In this document: piece by piece, positions 46,001 through 56,724 of the stretch
How positions within the stretch are numbered: position 1 is the stretch's first letter
Layout of the letters: each line of letters opens with the position of its first letter
DNA from: Piromyces finnis
Lineage: Eukaryota; Neocallimastigomycota; Neocallimastigomycetes; Neocallimastigales; Neocallimastigaceae
NCBI GenBank assembly: GCA_002104945.1
Contig: MCFH01000001.1
Span: 806,001-870,000 of the forward strand
Length of the DNA stretch: 64,000 nucleotides
Direction: 5' to 3'
The notes under the pieces: model-generated
The model's database searches: none
What the model was told of the DNA's origin: nothing
Seen by the model: the letters and a program-made list of their open reading frames with translations, nothing else
Made by a program: the position numbers and the translations under genes

Positions 46001-47429
46001 TTTTTAAAATATAGAACTATATATAATTATTCAATTCAAAAATAAAAATAAATAGCTTAATTTCCTCTATTTTTTTTTTTTATTATTAGTTTTACTATTA
46101 TTTTTACTATTATTGGATAAAGAAAATAAATATTATAATTTGTTTTGTGTAACAATTTTTAAATAAAAAAATTGTATTTATTTTTCATTTATATATATTA
46201 CTTTATATTTTAATAATATAATTATATAAATATTTAATATAAGATTTAGAATATTCTAATATTTAGCAAAAGATCTTTAAAATTTAAAAGGATAATGATA
46301 GTATTAGTTTAGTGTGTTCTTGTAGTAAGGTTAATAGATATTTTCATATTGCTATATATCTTTATTACATCTTTATTATATGTTAATTTAGGTATTTTGA
46401 TATGTTCATAGATGTTTTTTTCTTTTTTTTTTTTTTTACTTTTATTTTTATAACGAAAATGAGATATAAGATTTAATTTTAATAGCTGACATATTGAAGT
46501 TTCCTACAAGGATAGCTTGTAAAATCAAAATTACTTTATGTATTATCTTGTATAAAACGATATAATTTAAATAATTTATTACAATATTTTAAACAGATAG
46601 TTGATTTGTAAAAACTTTATATAACAAAAGTATTAATAAAAATGAATAATAAATAAATTTTTAAAGTAAAACATCCTCAACAATTTTGAAATGAAAAAAA
46701 AAAAAAGAAAATAAATATTAAAATTTATAATGGATATATAAAAATAACATGTTTATATACCCATTTATTTATAAATTAGTTTAGTAATCAAAAAGGTCAA
46801 TAATTTAAAAGGAATTTATATATATTTTAAATAGAAATTATAAAAATATTATGTATTTTAATGTATCCTTATAAAATATTTTTGAAATTAAGGGTTAGAT
46901 TAATTTATAAAAGTTATGCTTAACCCTTTATATTAATAAATTGATATAATTTTATTGTTTTTATTTTAAAAAGTGGATTTTTAATAAAAATATATATATT
47001 TTAAAATAAAAAAGAAACTTAAATATTATAATTAAATGAATAGTATTTGTTAGTATAACAAATTATAATTTAAAGATAAAAAGTAAAAATAAAAATAAAT
47101 ATAAAAAAAAAACAAATAGGTATATATAATATTAAAATCATGAAATATCATGAAAAGTAAAATTCTAAGAATTATCTTGAATGAAAAATTAAATAAAATT
47201 AAAGAATAAATATTTTTTCCATAGATATACTTTTTATAATATTAAAAGATAATAGGTAATATTCATTGTTTATCTATTTTTGCTTATTTTATTCATTATA
47301 TTAGTTTTAAATTACCAAAAATATGTTTCAATGTTTGAACAAGGATTCATTTCTAAACCCAAAAGAAAATAAATAAACCTTTCAATTTTAAAAAAAAAAA
47401 AAAAACAACTTTTTTCCCATTAGAGTAGC
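46001..47429. other. AT-rich intergenic region
   Basis: About 1.4 kb with no coding signal; ends where decayed LINE sequence begins. Confidence 0.6.
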
Positions 47430-47510
47430 AACATCAGTAGTAGAGATAATTTTATTAATCTTTTAAAAGATTAGAAATCACCAACAAGAATCCATGAAAT
47501 AATACATAAA
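47430..47510 (-). pseudogene. LINE endonuclease relic
   Basis: Minus-strand translation gives W-I-L-V-G-D-F-stop, matching the SILVGDFN endonuclease motif of the intact element at 50951-55465, with the Asn codon replaced by a stop; a downstream stop-W-E aligns with its GDWE. At DNA level about 24 nt around 47475-47498 are nearly identical to 54344-54362. Too short to define a subfamily. Confidence 0.5.
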
Positions 47511-47670
47511 ATTCTAATACCAACCTTTTTCATTTCCTTTTGCCTAAGATATTCATTTTTTTTTTTTTTTAGACTAGGAAGAGAATACATTTTTTTTTTT
47601 TTGTATTTATTTGTGATATTACATATTAATATAATAAATAATAATAAAAAAAGATAATATATATAAATAT

Positions 47671-47917
47671 AAAATAAAATAAAATAAAATAAAATAAAAT
47701 AAAATAAAATAAAATAAAATAAAATAAAATAAAATAAAATAAAATAAAATAAAATAAAATAAAATAAAATAAAATAAAATAAAATAAAATAAAATAAAAT
47801 AAAATAAAATAAAATAAAATAAAATAAAATAAAATAAAATAAAATAAAATAAAATAAAATAAAATAAAATAAAATAAAATAAAATAAAATAAAATAAAAT
47901 AAAATAAAATAAAATAA
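47671..47917. repeat. (AAAAT)n pentanucleotide array
   Basis: About 49 perfect copies of AAAAT without interruption. It separates two decayed LINE pieces. The FILFY frame on the minus strand is artefact. Confidence 0.97.
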
Positions 47918-47944
47918 TTATTAAAGTTGCATAAAAGTTCAATG

Positions 47945-48480
47945 ATCTTCAGAAAACTCAGTACATTCTAAAATCAATGATAAAAAGATTGTTCATCCTA
48001 TTCACAACATAGAGAGACACGAGGGCAGTCAGGTGTAACTCTATTAATGGCAATAGCAATTTTTGTAGTGTCTTCATAACCGCAATCGAATACGAATAGT
48101 CCAGATAATTCCTAAATTTAAGTGAGGTTTGTTGGGACCGATAGGCATTAGGCGATTTGAATTAAGAAATTTGTTGATAATATATCTGAGGGCTGAGGGC
48201 TTTACTTTCATGATTTAGACTACTATTATTCCAATAGTGTTCTCTAATATCTTTAGTACTTTTAATATTTATTTTCATAAGTTTCTTATGTAGTGAACAA
48301 GATTCTTTGGCCTAAGAATAATGAGTTATGAGAGGAATAGATCAGACGAGATCTTTAATAATGCAGTTTGATTTTCTCCATTTAAAAAATAATTTCACTT
48401 ATTGCACAGCACAATTACCTGAAAATGTTGGAATCTTTAAATCCATTGTAAGAGCATACAGGATAATAAATGAATTTCAT
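47945..48480 (-). pseudogene. Decayed C-terminal region of a diverged LINE
   Basis: Translating the minus strand by eye, with stops and one or two frameshifts, gives successive segments that align with the C-terminal part of the intact LINE protein nearby. Examples: FIILYALTMDLKIP against FISLYSISKDLNIP, KWRKSNCII against KWKNSNCII, LHKKLMK...YW against LDKKLKK...YW, GYEDTTKIAIAI against GYKLDARVAKAV, and TPDCPRVSLCC against DPVCPNYCPCC. At least four in-frame stops are present, some at Trp codons. Protein identity is far lower than between the nearby LINE copies, so this is an old or different subfamily. No open frame remains. Confidence 0.7.
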
Positions 48481-48696
48481 TTAAAAACAAAATTCTAAGG
48501 TATTCATGATCGTACCTTTTGAATTATTTTACAAAAAATATATATACAATTATGGTGTAGTAGTTTTCTAATGAAGCTTGTTACTCCATATGCCAAAGTA
48601 TAAATTATTTTCATGCCAACTACCACAATGCAAATATAAACAGTTTGACTATTTCATATTTTATGCTTTAAGAATTTCCTCAATAATGTTCAATTC

Positions 48697-50670
48697 TTTT
48701 TTTTTACCGACATCAAATATTTTAAACTTTATTATTAATTTAATTAAAATTATAATAAATGCTATAAAAAACATAAATTAAAAATAAAAAATATAAAAAA
48801 AAATAGGTTTAAATAAACACAAATGAATAAAAATTGGGTATAGTGTATTCTAGTAATTTTAATTAAAGTAAGAAAGCCACTATTATACTAAAGTATAATA
48901 ATTGTAATTGACTTACCGAGCCAAAGACCACAATTTTATCATGAAACAAAATTAGGATCTCCATTGGTCGCGCTGGCCCTCCTGGCCTGTCTTACTGTTT
49001 CTTCAACATTGACGCTCTTGGATGTTGCTTCAAATCTTTTGAACATTGACCATTGCTGGCCAATAGTAAAAGGCATGATTTTGGTTAGAAGTTCCACGGT
49101 TACCGTCAAGAATGGTGTTCCTTCATTAGTACCAGATTGAATCTGACACTTGCAAAGTTCTTTTCATTCCCTTGAATTGTAATTGATATTATTAAAACTT
49201 CTTCCCCCAAGAAGGAATTTAAATATTTTACTGCACACACTAGAATAATCATACACATTAATATTCACCGGATTATTAGAACTATTACTATCATTAACTA
49301 AATTACTATCTAAATTAGAATTATTATCATCATTATTGCTATCATTACTAATATTATTATTTCTATTACTACTATTGCTATTATTACTATTTCTATTATT
49401 ACTATTACTACTATTGTTATTATTACTATTGTTATTATTACTATTGTTACTATTACTATTACTGTTATTGCTATCTCTGCTGATATTATCAATTTCATTA
49501 TTATTGATAGGACTATTGGAATTACGTTGACTGAAAAAATTTAATAGCTGGACTATGGAATCATAATGTTTAATACGGATATCTCTAAATGTTGGACAAT
49601 CTAATAACCAATGTTTAATACTTTGAACACCACACTTGCAACATGGACAGTAGTTAGGACAAACTGGATCAACAAATTTAACAGCTTTGGCAACTCTAGC
49701 ATCCAACTTGTATCCGCTTCTTGCTTTCAATAGCCAGTAGAAGCCATAGGCAAACTCTGGGTATTCATAACATAATTTAATAAAATCTTTAGTTTCAATA
49801 AATTTATTATCATCATAATATTGCGCTTTGATTGAATTTCCTTTGAGATCTTTCCAATAAAAGTTTTTAACTGCTTTAACATCTCCATGTTTCTTTAGTT
49901 TTTTATCAAGTGTCCTACTTGATTTGCACCACGTGTATTTTCTAAATTTAGGAATGTAATTGACAAGGTGTGAGATAATACAATTTGAGTTTTTCCATTT
50001 GTTAAAACATCTAACCTGAGCTAACGCACATTTGGCTGACAATGGAGGAATATTCAAATCTTTTGAGATAAAGTATAAAGATATAAACGATACAGCTTTA
50101 TGAACTCCGGCAACCCATCGTATTCCTTTGTTAGCATGCTTCTGAGCAATCCTAGACCTAGCTTTGTTGGATCCAAGTAATGGTACAAAGTATGAAACTC
50201 TGCTAATCACTTGTGAGTTAAGTACTAGTTTTTTGAAAGGAATAGGAATATTAGGATTTCTTAAGAATTTACTGACTGAGAAAAGTCCTTTCAAAACTTT
50301 GTTATTAAGAGTTTTAATTACTGGTTTAAGGGACAAATTCTTATCAAATGGAACACCAAGATAAGTATAACAATCAGTAGTTGGAATGGGTTGTCCTGCT
50401 AAGTAAAATGTTGGATCTCTCTTGTTCTGATTTTCTATTAATTCAGGACGAATCACCATCGTTGAACACTTCTGGATACCAAATTCCATTTCATTATACA
50501 AGGCCCATTCATTAACTCTTCTAAGCATTTTTTTAAGTATCCTCTTGTTAGAACACAAATAACTATATCATCTGCAAAAAGTCCATCACAGCATCGAGTG
50601 TCGCCTAAACTGACTCCTAGATCTTCGCACTTTTTAAATATATCATTAATAAAGAGATTAAAAAGAATAG
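48697..50670 (-). mobile_element. LINE copy A, 5'-truncated
   Basis: A minus-strand copy nearly identical to the 3' 2 kb of the full-length element at 50677-56229. It begins inside the reverse transcriptase domain (just upstream of FNLFINDIF) and runs to the same 3' terminus (TTTGATG...) followed by a poly-A tail, seen as nine T on the + strand at 48697-48705. Its 5' end abuts the poly-A tail of the full-length copy, giving a head-to-tail arrangement. 5' truncation is the normal result of incomplete reverse transcription in LINEs. Confidence 0.93.
49164..50629 (-). pseudogene. Disabled LINE ORF fragment of copy A
   Basis: Encodes the end of the RT domain (FADDIVIC region) and the C-terminal domain including the zinc motif (CPCCKC...H...C). 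It carries a 1-nt deletion in a T run near 50530 that shifts frame between the FADD region and LKKMLRRV, and a TGG-to-TGA nonsense change near 49166 where the intact copy reads REWKEL. The N-terminal 970 residues are absent. It cannot make a functional protein. Confidence 0.9.
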
Positions 50671-50673
50671 TTC

Positions 50674-50708
<35 letters not shown>

Positions 50709-50950
50709 GGCATCAAATATTTTAAACTTTATTATTAATTTAATTAAAATTATAATACATGTAATATAAAAAATTAAAAATATAAATAAAAAATATAAAA
50801 AAAAATAGGTTTAAATAAACACAAATGAATAAAAATTGGGTATAATGTATTCTAGTAATTTTAATTAAAGTAAGAAAGCCACTATCATACTAAAGTATAA
50901 TAATTGTATTTGACTTCCAATGGGACACCGAGCCAAAGATCAAAATTTTG

Positions 50951-53900
50951 TCATGGAACAAAATTATGATCTCCATTGGTTGCGCTGGCCCTCCTGGCCT
51001 GTCTTACTGTTTCTTCAGCATTGACGCTCTTGGATGTTGCTTCAAACCTTTTGAACATTGACCATTGCTGGCCAATAGCAAAAGGCATGATTTTGGTTAG
51101 AAGTTCCGCTGTTACCGTCAAGAATGGTGTTCCTTCATTAGTACCAGATTGAATCTGACGCTTACAAAGTTCTTTCCATTCCCTTGAATTGTAATTAATA
51201 TTGTTAAAACTTCTTCCCCCAAGAAGGAATTTAAATATTTTACTGCACACACTAGAATAATCATACACATTAATATTCACCGGATTATTAGAACTATTAC
51301 TATCATTAACTAAATTACTATCTAAATTAGAATTATTATCATCATTATTGCTATCATTACTAATATTATTATTTCTATTACTACTATTGCTATTATTACT
51401 ATTTCTATTATTACTATTACTACTATTGTTATTATTACTATTGTTATTATTACTATTGTTACTATTACTATTACTGTTATTGCTATCTCTGCTGATATTA
51501 TCAATTTCATTATTATTGATAGGACTATTGGAATTACGTTGACTGAAAAAATTTAATAGCTGGACTATGGAATCATAATGTTTAATACGGATATCTCTAA
51601 ATGTTGGACAATCTAATAACCAATGTTTAATACTTTGAACACCACACTTGCAACATGGACAGTAGTTAGGACAAACTGGATCAACAAATTTAACAGCTTT
51701 GGCAACTCTAGCATCCAACTTGTATCCGCTTCTTGCTTTCAATAGCCAGTAGAAGCCATAGGCAAACTCTGGGTATTCATAACATAATTTAATAAAATCT
51801 TTAGTTTCAATAAATTTATTATCATCATAATATTGCGCTTTGATTGAATTTCCTTTGAGATCTTTCCAATAAAAGTTTTTAACTGCTTTAACATCTCCAT
51901 GTTTCTTTAGTTTTTTATCAAGTGTCCTACTTGATTTGCACCACGTGTATTTTCTAAATTTAGGAATGTAATTGACAAGGTGTGAGATAATACAATTTGA
52001 GTTTTTCCATTTGTTAAAACATCTAACCTGAGCTAACGCACATTTGGCTGACAATGGAGGAATATTCAAATCTTTTGAGATAGAGTATAAAGATATAAAC
52101 GATACAGCTTTATGAACTCCGGCAACCCATCGTATTCCTTTGTTAACATGCTTCTGAGCAATCCTAGACCTAGCTTTGTTGGATCCAAGTAATGGTACAA
52201 AGTATGAAACTCTGCTAATCACTTGTGAGTTAAGTACTAGTTTTTTGAAAGGAATAGGAATATTAGGATTTCTTAAGAATTTACTGACTGAGAAAAGTCC
52301 TTTCAAAACTTTGTTATTAAGAGTTTTAATTACTGGTTTAAGGGACAGATTCTTATCAAATGGAACACCAAGATAAGTATAACAATCAGTAGTTGGAATG
52401 GGTTGTCCTGCTAAGTAAAATGTTGGATCTCTCTTGTTCTGATTTTCTATTGATTCAGGACGAATCACCATCGTTGAACACTTCTGGATACCAAATTCCA
52501 TTTCATTATACAATGCCCATTCATTAACTCTTCTAAGCATCTTTTTTAAGCATCCTCTTGTTGGAGCACAAATAACTATATCATCTGCAAAAAGTCCACC
52601 ACAGCATCGAGTGTCACCTAAACTGACTCCTAGATCTTCGCACTCTCTAAATATATCATTAATAAAGAGATTAAAGAGAATAGGAGAAAGAGGGCAACCT
52701 TGACGGACTCCTTTCTTCACATCAAAAGATTTCGAGAATTGTCCATCTAATTTGACATTAGCCTTAGATGTTAAATATAAATTTTTGATAAATTGTAAAC
52801 TCTTACCTCGGATTCCTAAACAATCTAATTTATGGAGAATATTACCGATTGGGACTGAATCGTATGCTTTCCTGAGATCTAAAAAGGCCAAATATGTCTC
52901 TTTATTATCTAATTGACGTCTACGGCATATTTCTTGGATTGAAATGAAAAGACTGATACTTTCTTCCTTTTTTCGAAAACCAAATTGTTCAGGTCTAATG
53001 AAATTATTCTTTAGACCATATTCTGAGATTCTAGTGGTGACAATTTTGGAAATCAACTTAATGCCATTATTGATAAGTGATATACCTCGATAATTATCAC
53101 AATCTGTCAAATCTCCCTTCTTAGGAATAGAAACAATACTGGATTCATTCCATGAGTTGGGGAAGTCTCCATCCCAAATACGGTTGAATAATTTAAGAAT
53201 AAAATTTAAACCATGAGCATCATTATCTGAAGTGGTATTACCGGAAGAATTATTATCTGTAGCATTATTAGAATCATTACTTGATGGAATTAATGCTTTG
53301 TAAAATTCAATTGGAATACCATCCGGACCTGATACTTTATAATTTGGAGTAGAGAGGATAGCTGACTTGACTTCATCAATACTAATATCTTGGTTGATAT
53401 CCCACTCATCAAGCATAGGAAGTGAAAAACGTTTATTCATTGGTTCTTCATACCAATGCTCCAAATCAAGACTTACACCACTTGGATCTGATGCAAGGTT
53501 TTCGAAATGATCATGCCACACTTCAAGTTGTTCTTCTGTAGCAACAACTAATTCTCCATTTTTATTTTTAATTGGTTGAGCAATAAAGAAAGAATCTTTT
53601 CCAATTTTTGCAGTTTTCTTGATCCATTTCCAGGCCTTCTTAGGATTATGATTCTTCATATACTCACATCCTGTTTTAATCCAATGAAGATATTCTTGTT
53701 TCCTAAATTCATTACATCTTTTGTGGATGTAATCAATGAGCTTACGGTAGATTTTAATTCTTTTAATAAATTCATCTATATCATAAATTCTTTCTTTTTT
53801 AAATCTCTTATACAACTTCATTTTGATTTTTTGAAGATTAAAAATTTGTTGTGAAATATGAAATGAAGACTTTATAACATTATTAGCTGAGGTAATACTG

Positions 53901-55465
53901 AGCTCGTCTGCAATTGAAAAAGCAGTTGAAGTAAACTCTTTGGAAAGTTCATCTGTAGAAACATTAGGATCGTTGAATTTTGCTGAAAGTATTTGGAATT
54001 TATTATGACTGAGAATAGATTCCTTTTCCTCAATACATTTTAATCTATTCCATTTTAGAATTTTCTTAGGAACATTAAAGTCATTAGAAAAATCTTCCAT
54101 AGGAATAATTTTACCATTAATAAGAAGTGGCTTATGGTCTGATACAGGATAAAAATTATTTATAAATGATCCTGAGTGAATAAGATCTTTCATCTTCGAA
54201 TTGATAAGAGCATGGTCAATGTCGGAAGATTGATCACCTCGAGTCCAAGAGATAGTAGACCCTCTAAGCGGAAGAATTTCCCAATCTCCTAATCCATTAG
54301 TTGATAACCAGTTGGATAATTTTACTTTAGACATATTAAAATCACCAACAAGAATCGATGGATGGGATGAATGAGTTTGTAACCACAAGCGAACTTCTAA
54401 CTTTGCATGATCAACATAGATGTTGTGATGACTATGAGGCATATAAACATTACCAATCGAACATTTGAATCTATTCCAGAGACTAAAAGTATAAATAGAA
54501 ATAATATACTTTCCAGAGAAGTTTTCAAGTGAAGCTTGACACGAATTGTGAAAACCTAAATATAAACCTCTCATTCCCGGAACTGATTCGTCAGCTTTCT
54601 TGAAAAAGTGTCTATAGTTTCGCAAAGTAACACGACAAGGATAATCTGTATTCGATCCAGAACCATTACCAGTTTCTTGGAAACATAAAAATAATGGTTT
54701 GAAAATAGCTGTGAAATAGCTAATACTATCTCTCTTTTCGTGATTCCACCCATTGGTGTTCCAACTAAGACAAAAAGAAAAGTTATCAGGCTTGTTGGAT
54801 GAGGAAGAATCGTTGCTATTATTATTATTATTAAAGTCATCGTTATTAATGGATGATGCATCAGAGGAATAAGTAGAACTATTACTAGATGGCTGTGAAA
54901 CTGAAGAACTATCAACTATTGAACTGTTATCAGAGTTGATAGAGCTATTAGAATTAATTGTTGAATGTTGAGATTGAAATTGTGTTTGCTGTAGATCTGG
55001 AATATTTTCATGATGGGAAACTTGTTGAAGATCTTGTTGAAGATCTAGTTGAAGATCGGATTGTTGATGAGATTGTTGAATAGAATGTTGATGTTTATTA
55101 GAAACTAAAATTTTACGTTTGAGTGTGGAAAAAGTGTATTTGTGATTCCTTCTACTACGAGCTGAAAAGGAAATTGAGGTAACTGAAAGTTTCTTCTTTA
55201 ATATGTGTAAGATTTTAATACAATCTTTCGATGAACCATGAACCTTGACTAAGAAAAAGTGATCATTGAAAGTCTGAAAATATTTAACACTAATAACTGA
55301 ATTAAATTTATCTTCTAGAATAACCTCGAGTTTTTCCCATAGCATATTTACTGACCATGACCGAATACCACGGATAAAGAAGGAGCGAATATCATCTAAG
55401 GGGATACCATAAGACCGGGTACCACGTCTGATATAATTCTTATCTTTAATATAAAGGACTGACAT
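50951..55465 (-). CDS. LINE polyprotein: APE-type endonuclease + reverse transcriptase + zinc motif
   Basis: Single 1504-aa ORF without stops or frameshifts, carrying out target nicking and target-primed reverse transcription. Residues 1-120: basic, possibly an RNA-binding fold. 120-225: Gln/Ser/Asn-rich linker. Endonuclease about 225-450: SWNTNGW, CFQETG, NVYMPH, ILVGDFN, SDIDHALI, VSDHKPL (catalytic Asn, Glu, Asp and His all in place). Reverse transcriptase about 700-1000: SGPDGIP, NYRGISLIN, FLDLRKAYDSV, GVRQGCPLSPILFNLF and the catalytic GLFADDIVI (about 955). C-terminal Cys/His motif near 1265 (CPNYCPCCKC...H...C), then an Asn/Ser repeat tract at about 1320-1385. The start is the ATG at 55465, after an in-frame stop-rich AT leader. 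One-ORF organisation differs from two-ORF Tad1; I do not assign a clade. Confidence 0.95.
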   Translation of the reverse strand: MSVLYIKDKNYIRRGTRSYGIPLDDIRSFFIRGIRSWSVNMLWEKLEVILEDKFNSVISVKYFQTFNDHFFLVKVHGSSKDCIKILHILKKKLSVTSISFSARSRRNHKYTFSTLKRKILVSNKHQHSIQQSHQQSDLQLDLQQDLQQVSHHENIPDLQQTQFQSQHSTINSNSSINSDNSSIVDSSSVSQPSSNSSTYSSDASSINNDDFNNNNNSNDSSSSNKPDNFSFCLSWNTNGWNHEKRDSISYFTAIFKPLFLCFQETGNGSGSNTDYPCRVTLRNYRHFFKKADESVPGMRGLYLGFHNSCQASLENFSGKYIISIYTFSLWNRFKCSIGNVYMPHSHHNIYVDHAKLEVRLWLQTHSSHPSILVGDFNMSKVKLSNWLSTNGLGDWEILPLRGSTISWTRGDQSSDIDHALINSKMKDLIHSGSFINNFYPVSDHKPLLINGKIIPMEDFSNDFNVPKKILKWNRLKCIEEKESILSHNKFQILSAKFNDPNVSTDELSKEFTSTAFSIADELSITSANNVIKSSFHISQQIFNLQKIKMKLYKRFKKERIYDIDEFIKRIKIYRKLIDYIHKRCNEFRKQEYLHWIKTGCEYMKNHNPKKAWKWIKKTAKIGKDSFFIAQPIKNKNGELVVATEEQLEVWHDHFENLASDPSGVSLDLEHWYEEPMNKRFSLPMLDEWDINQDISIDEVKSAILSTPNYKVSGPDGIPIEFYKALIPSSNDSNNATDNNSSGNTTSDNDAHGLNFILKLFNRIWDGDFPNSWNESSIVSIPKKGDLTDCDNYRGISLINNGIKLISKIVTTRISEYGLKNNFIRPEQFGFRKKEESISLFISIQEICRRRQLDNKETYLAFLDLRKAYDSVPIGNILHKLDCLGIRGKSLQFIKNLYLTSKANVKLDGQFSKSFDVKKGVRQGCPLSPILFNLFINDIFRECEDLGVSLGDTRCCGGLFADDIVICAPTRGCLKKMLRRVNEWALYNEMEFGIQKCSTMVIRPESIENQNKRDPTFYLAGQPIPTTDCYTYLGVPFDKNLSLKPVIKTLNNKVLKGLFSVSKFLRNPNIPIPFKKLVLNSQVISRVSYFVPLLGSNKARSRIAQKHVNKGIRWVAGVHKAVSFISLYSISKDLNIPPLSAKCALAQVRCFNKWKNSNCIISHLVNYIPKFRKYTWCKSSRTLDKKLKKHGDVKAVKNFYWKDLKGNSIKAQYYDDNKFIETKDFIKLCYEYPEFAYGFYWLLKARSGYKLDARVAKAVKFVDPVCPNYCPCCKCGVQSIKHWLLDCPTFRDIRIKHYDSIVQLLNFFSQRNSNSPINNNEIDNISRDSNNSNSNSNNSNNNNSNNNNSSNSNNRNSNNSNSSNRNNNISNDSNNDDNNSNLDSNLVNDSNSSNNPVNINVYDYSSVCSKIFKFLLGGRSFNNINYNSREWKELCKRQIQSGTNEGTPFLTVTAELLTKIMPFAIGQQWSMFKRFEATSKSVNAEETVRQARRASATNGDHNFVP

Positions 55466-56021
55466 GATAATAAATTCTAATTAAAAAATATTGAATATAA
55501 AATAAATACTAATAAAAATTATAAATATAACGTATATGGAAAAAAATCTGTCTCTCTCTCTCTTCTTAAAAGTACTGGATAGTACAAAAATTGTTACGAT
55601 GCTTTGTTTAAAGTTTCTTTTTTTTTTGAATTCTAGTTGTAAATTTTCTTTAAAAATTCTAGTTTTGGTTTGTTGTTAGTAAATTCGATTCGCTTTTTGA
55701 CACTAAACTTGTTTGACTTTACTTTTCATTAAATATTTAAATTGGTAAAAAAATTTGAATCAAAAATGTCGACACCAGAAAGCTTGTGAATAGTATTTTT
55801 ACATGATTTAGAGTGAATCAGTCTCTTACAAGAACAATACAACAATAGCTACATGAATATAAAAATACAATGCAAATGCTAAAGTTGACTACATTGGATT
55901 CTTACAAGAGAAGAGTAGTACTACATGAATACATGAATAAAAGAAAAAATACAGCAACAAAATGTATTACTCTTCTAATTAAATACTATACAAACTTACC
56001 TGAGTATCAAACATTCAACTT

Positions 56022-56171
56022 ATTCATCAAATACTTAAATTTGATGAATAAAATGTTTTTTAATCGCTCAGTACCATGAGCTTAGTCCTAATAATTTTCC
56101 CTTAAAGACTAACCAAGCATCCATTGCGCAATACTTGGATTTAATTCTTTCTACTCTCTCAGTACCATGAG
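56022..56171. other. Hairpin cluster in the presumed LINE 5' UTR
   Basis: Three inverted repeats within 150 bp: a perfect 11-bp stem with 6-nt loop (56022-56032 with 56039-56049, arms ATTCATCAAAT / ATTTGATGAAT), GCTCA-GTACCA-TGAGC at 56066-56081, and a second CTCAGTACCATGAG at 56158-56171. The repeated GTACCA loop suggests a structural element or duplicated promoter unit. Confidence 0.6.
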
Positions 56172-56281
56172 CATGAGTAGACCCCCTTGAGAAACTACAT
56201 TTATTAAATAAATGAAGGCACGTTCCCAAGAGGGATATCATTAATAAAGAGATTAAAGAGAATAGGAGAAAGTGGGCAACC

Positions 56282-56291
56282 TTGACGGACT

Positions 56292-56296
<5 letters not shown>
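56282..56296. repeat. 15-bp target-site duplication of LINE copy C (left)
   Basis: TTGACGGACTCCTTT here is repeated exactly at 56768-56782. The two copies bracket a poly-A-ended LINE fragment, as expected of target-primed insertion. The last T bases may be shared with the tail, so the length is approximate. Confidence 0.85.
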
Positions 56297-56327
<31 letters not shown>

Positions 56328-56684
56328 GGCATCAAATATTTTAAACTTTATTATTAATTTAATTAAAATTATAATACATGAAATATAAAAATTAAAATAA
56401 AATAAAAATAAAAAAAATATGTTTAAATAAACACAAATGAATAAAAATTGGGTATAATGTATTCTAGTAATTTTAATTAAAGTAAGAAAGCCACTATCAT
56501 ACTAAAGTATAATAATTGTATTTGACTTCCAATGGGACACCGAGCCAAAGATCAAAATTTTATCATGGGACAAAATTATGATCTCCATTGGTTGCGCTGG
56601 CCCTCCTGGCCTGTCTTACTGTTTCTTCAGCATTGACGCTCTTGGATGTTGCTTCAAACCTTTTGAACATTGACCATTGCTGGC

Positions 56685-56724
<40 letters not shown>

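Larger units (their letters stand above)
50677..56229 (-). mobile_element. LINE copy B, full-length non-LTR retrotransposon
   Basis: Minus-strand element of about 5.5 kb: 5' region with hairpins (55466-56229, 5' border inferred), one long ORF (50951-55465), an about 245-nt 3' UTR and a 29-nt poly-A tail (T run 50677-50705). The 3' terminus GATGCCGTT-poly(A) is shared with three other copies in the window, which fixes that end. No terminal repeats are present. A 59-bp sequence at 50621-50679 recurs at 56801-56859 with three mismatches, so it may be a long target-site duplication or rearrangement scar. The near identity of copies A and B implies recent activity. Confidence 0.88.

Noticed and set aside
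47619-47942. FILFY-repeat frame resembling a transmembrane repeat protein
   Set aside because: Translation of the perfect AAAAT array.
55870-56079. 69-aa + strand frame in the LINE leader
   Set aside because: Opposite strand to the element, weak composition, spans hairpins; likely chance.
56110-56140. Resemblance of GCGCAATGGATGCTTGG (minus strand) to the 5' part of 5.8S rRNA
   Set aside because: Only about 15 gapped positions agree and nothing downstream continues the match.
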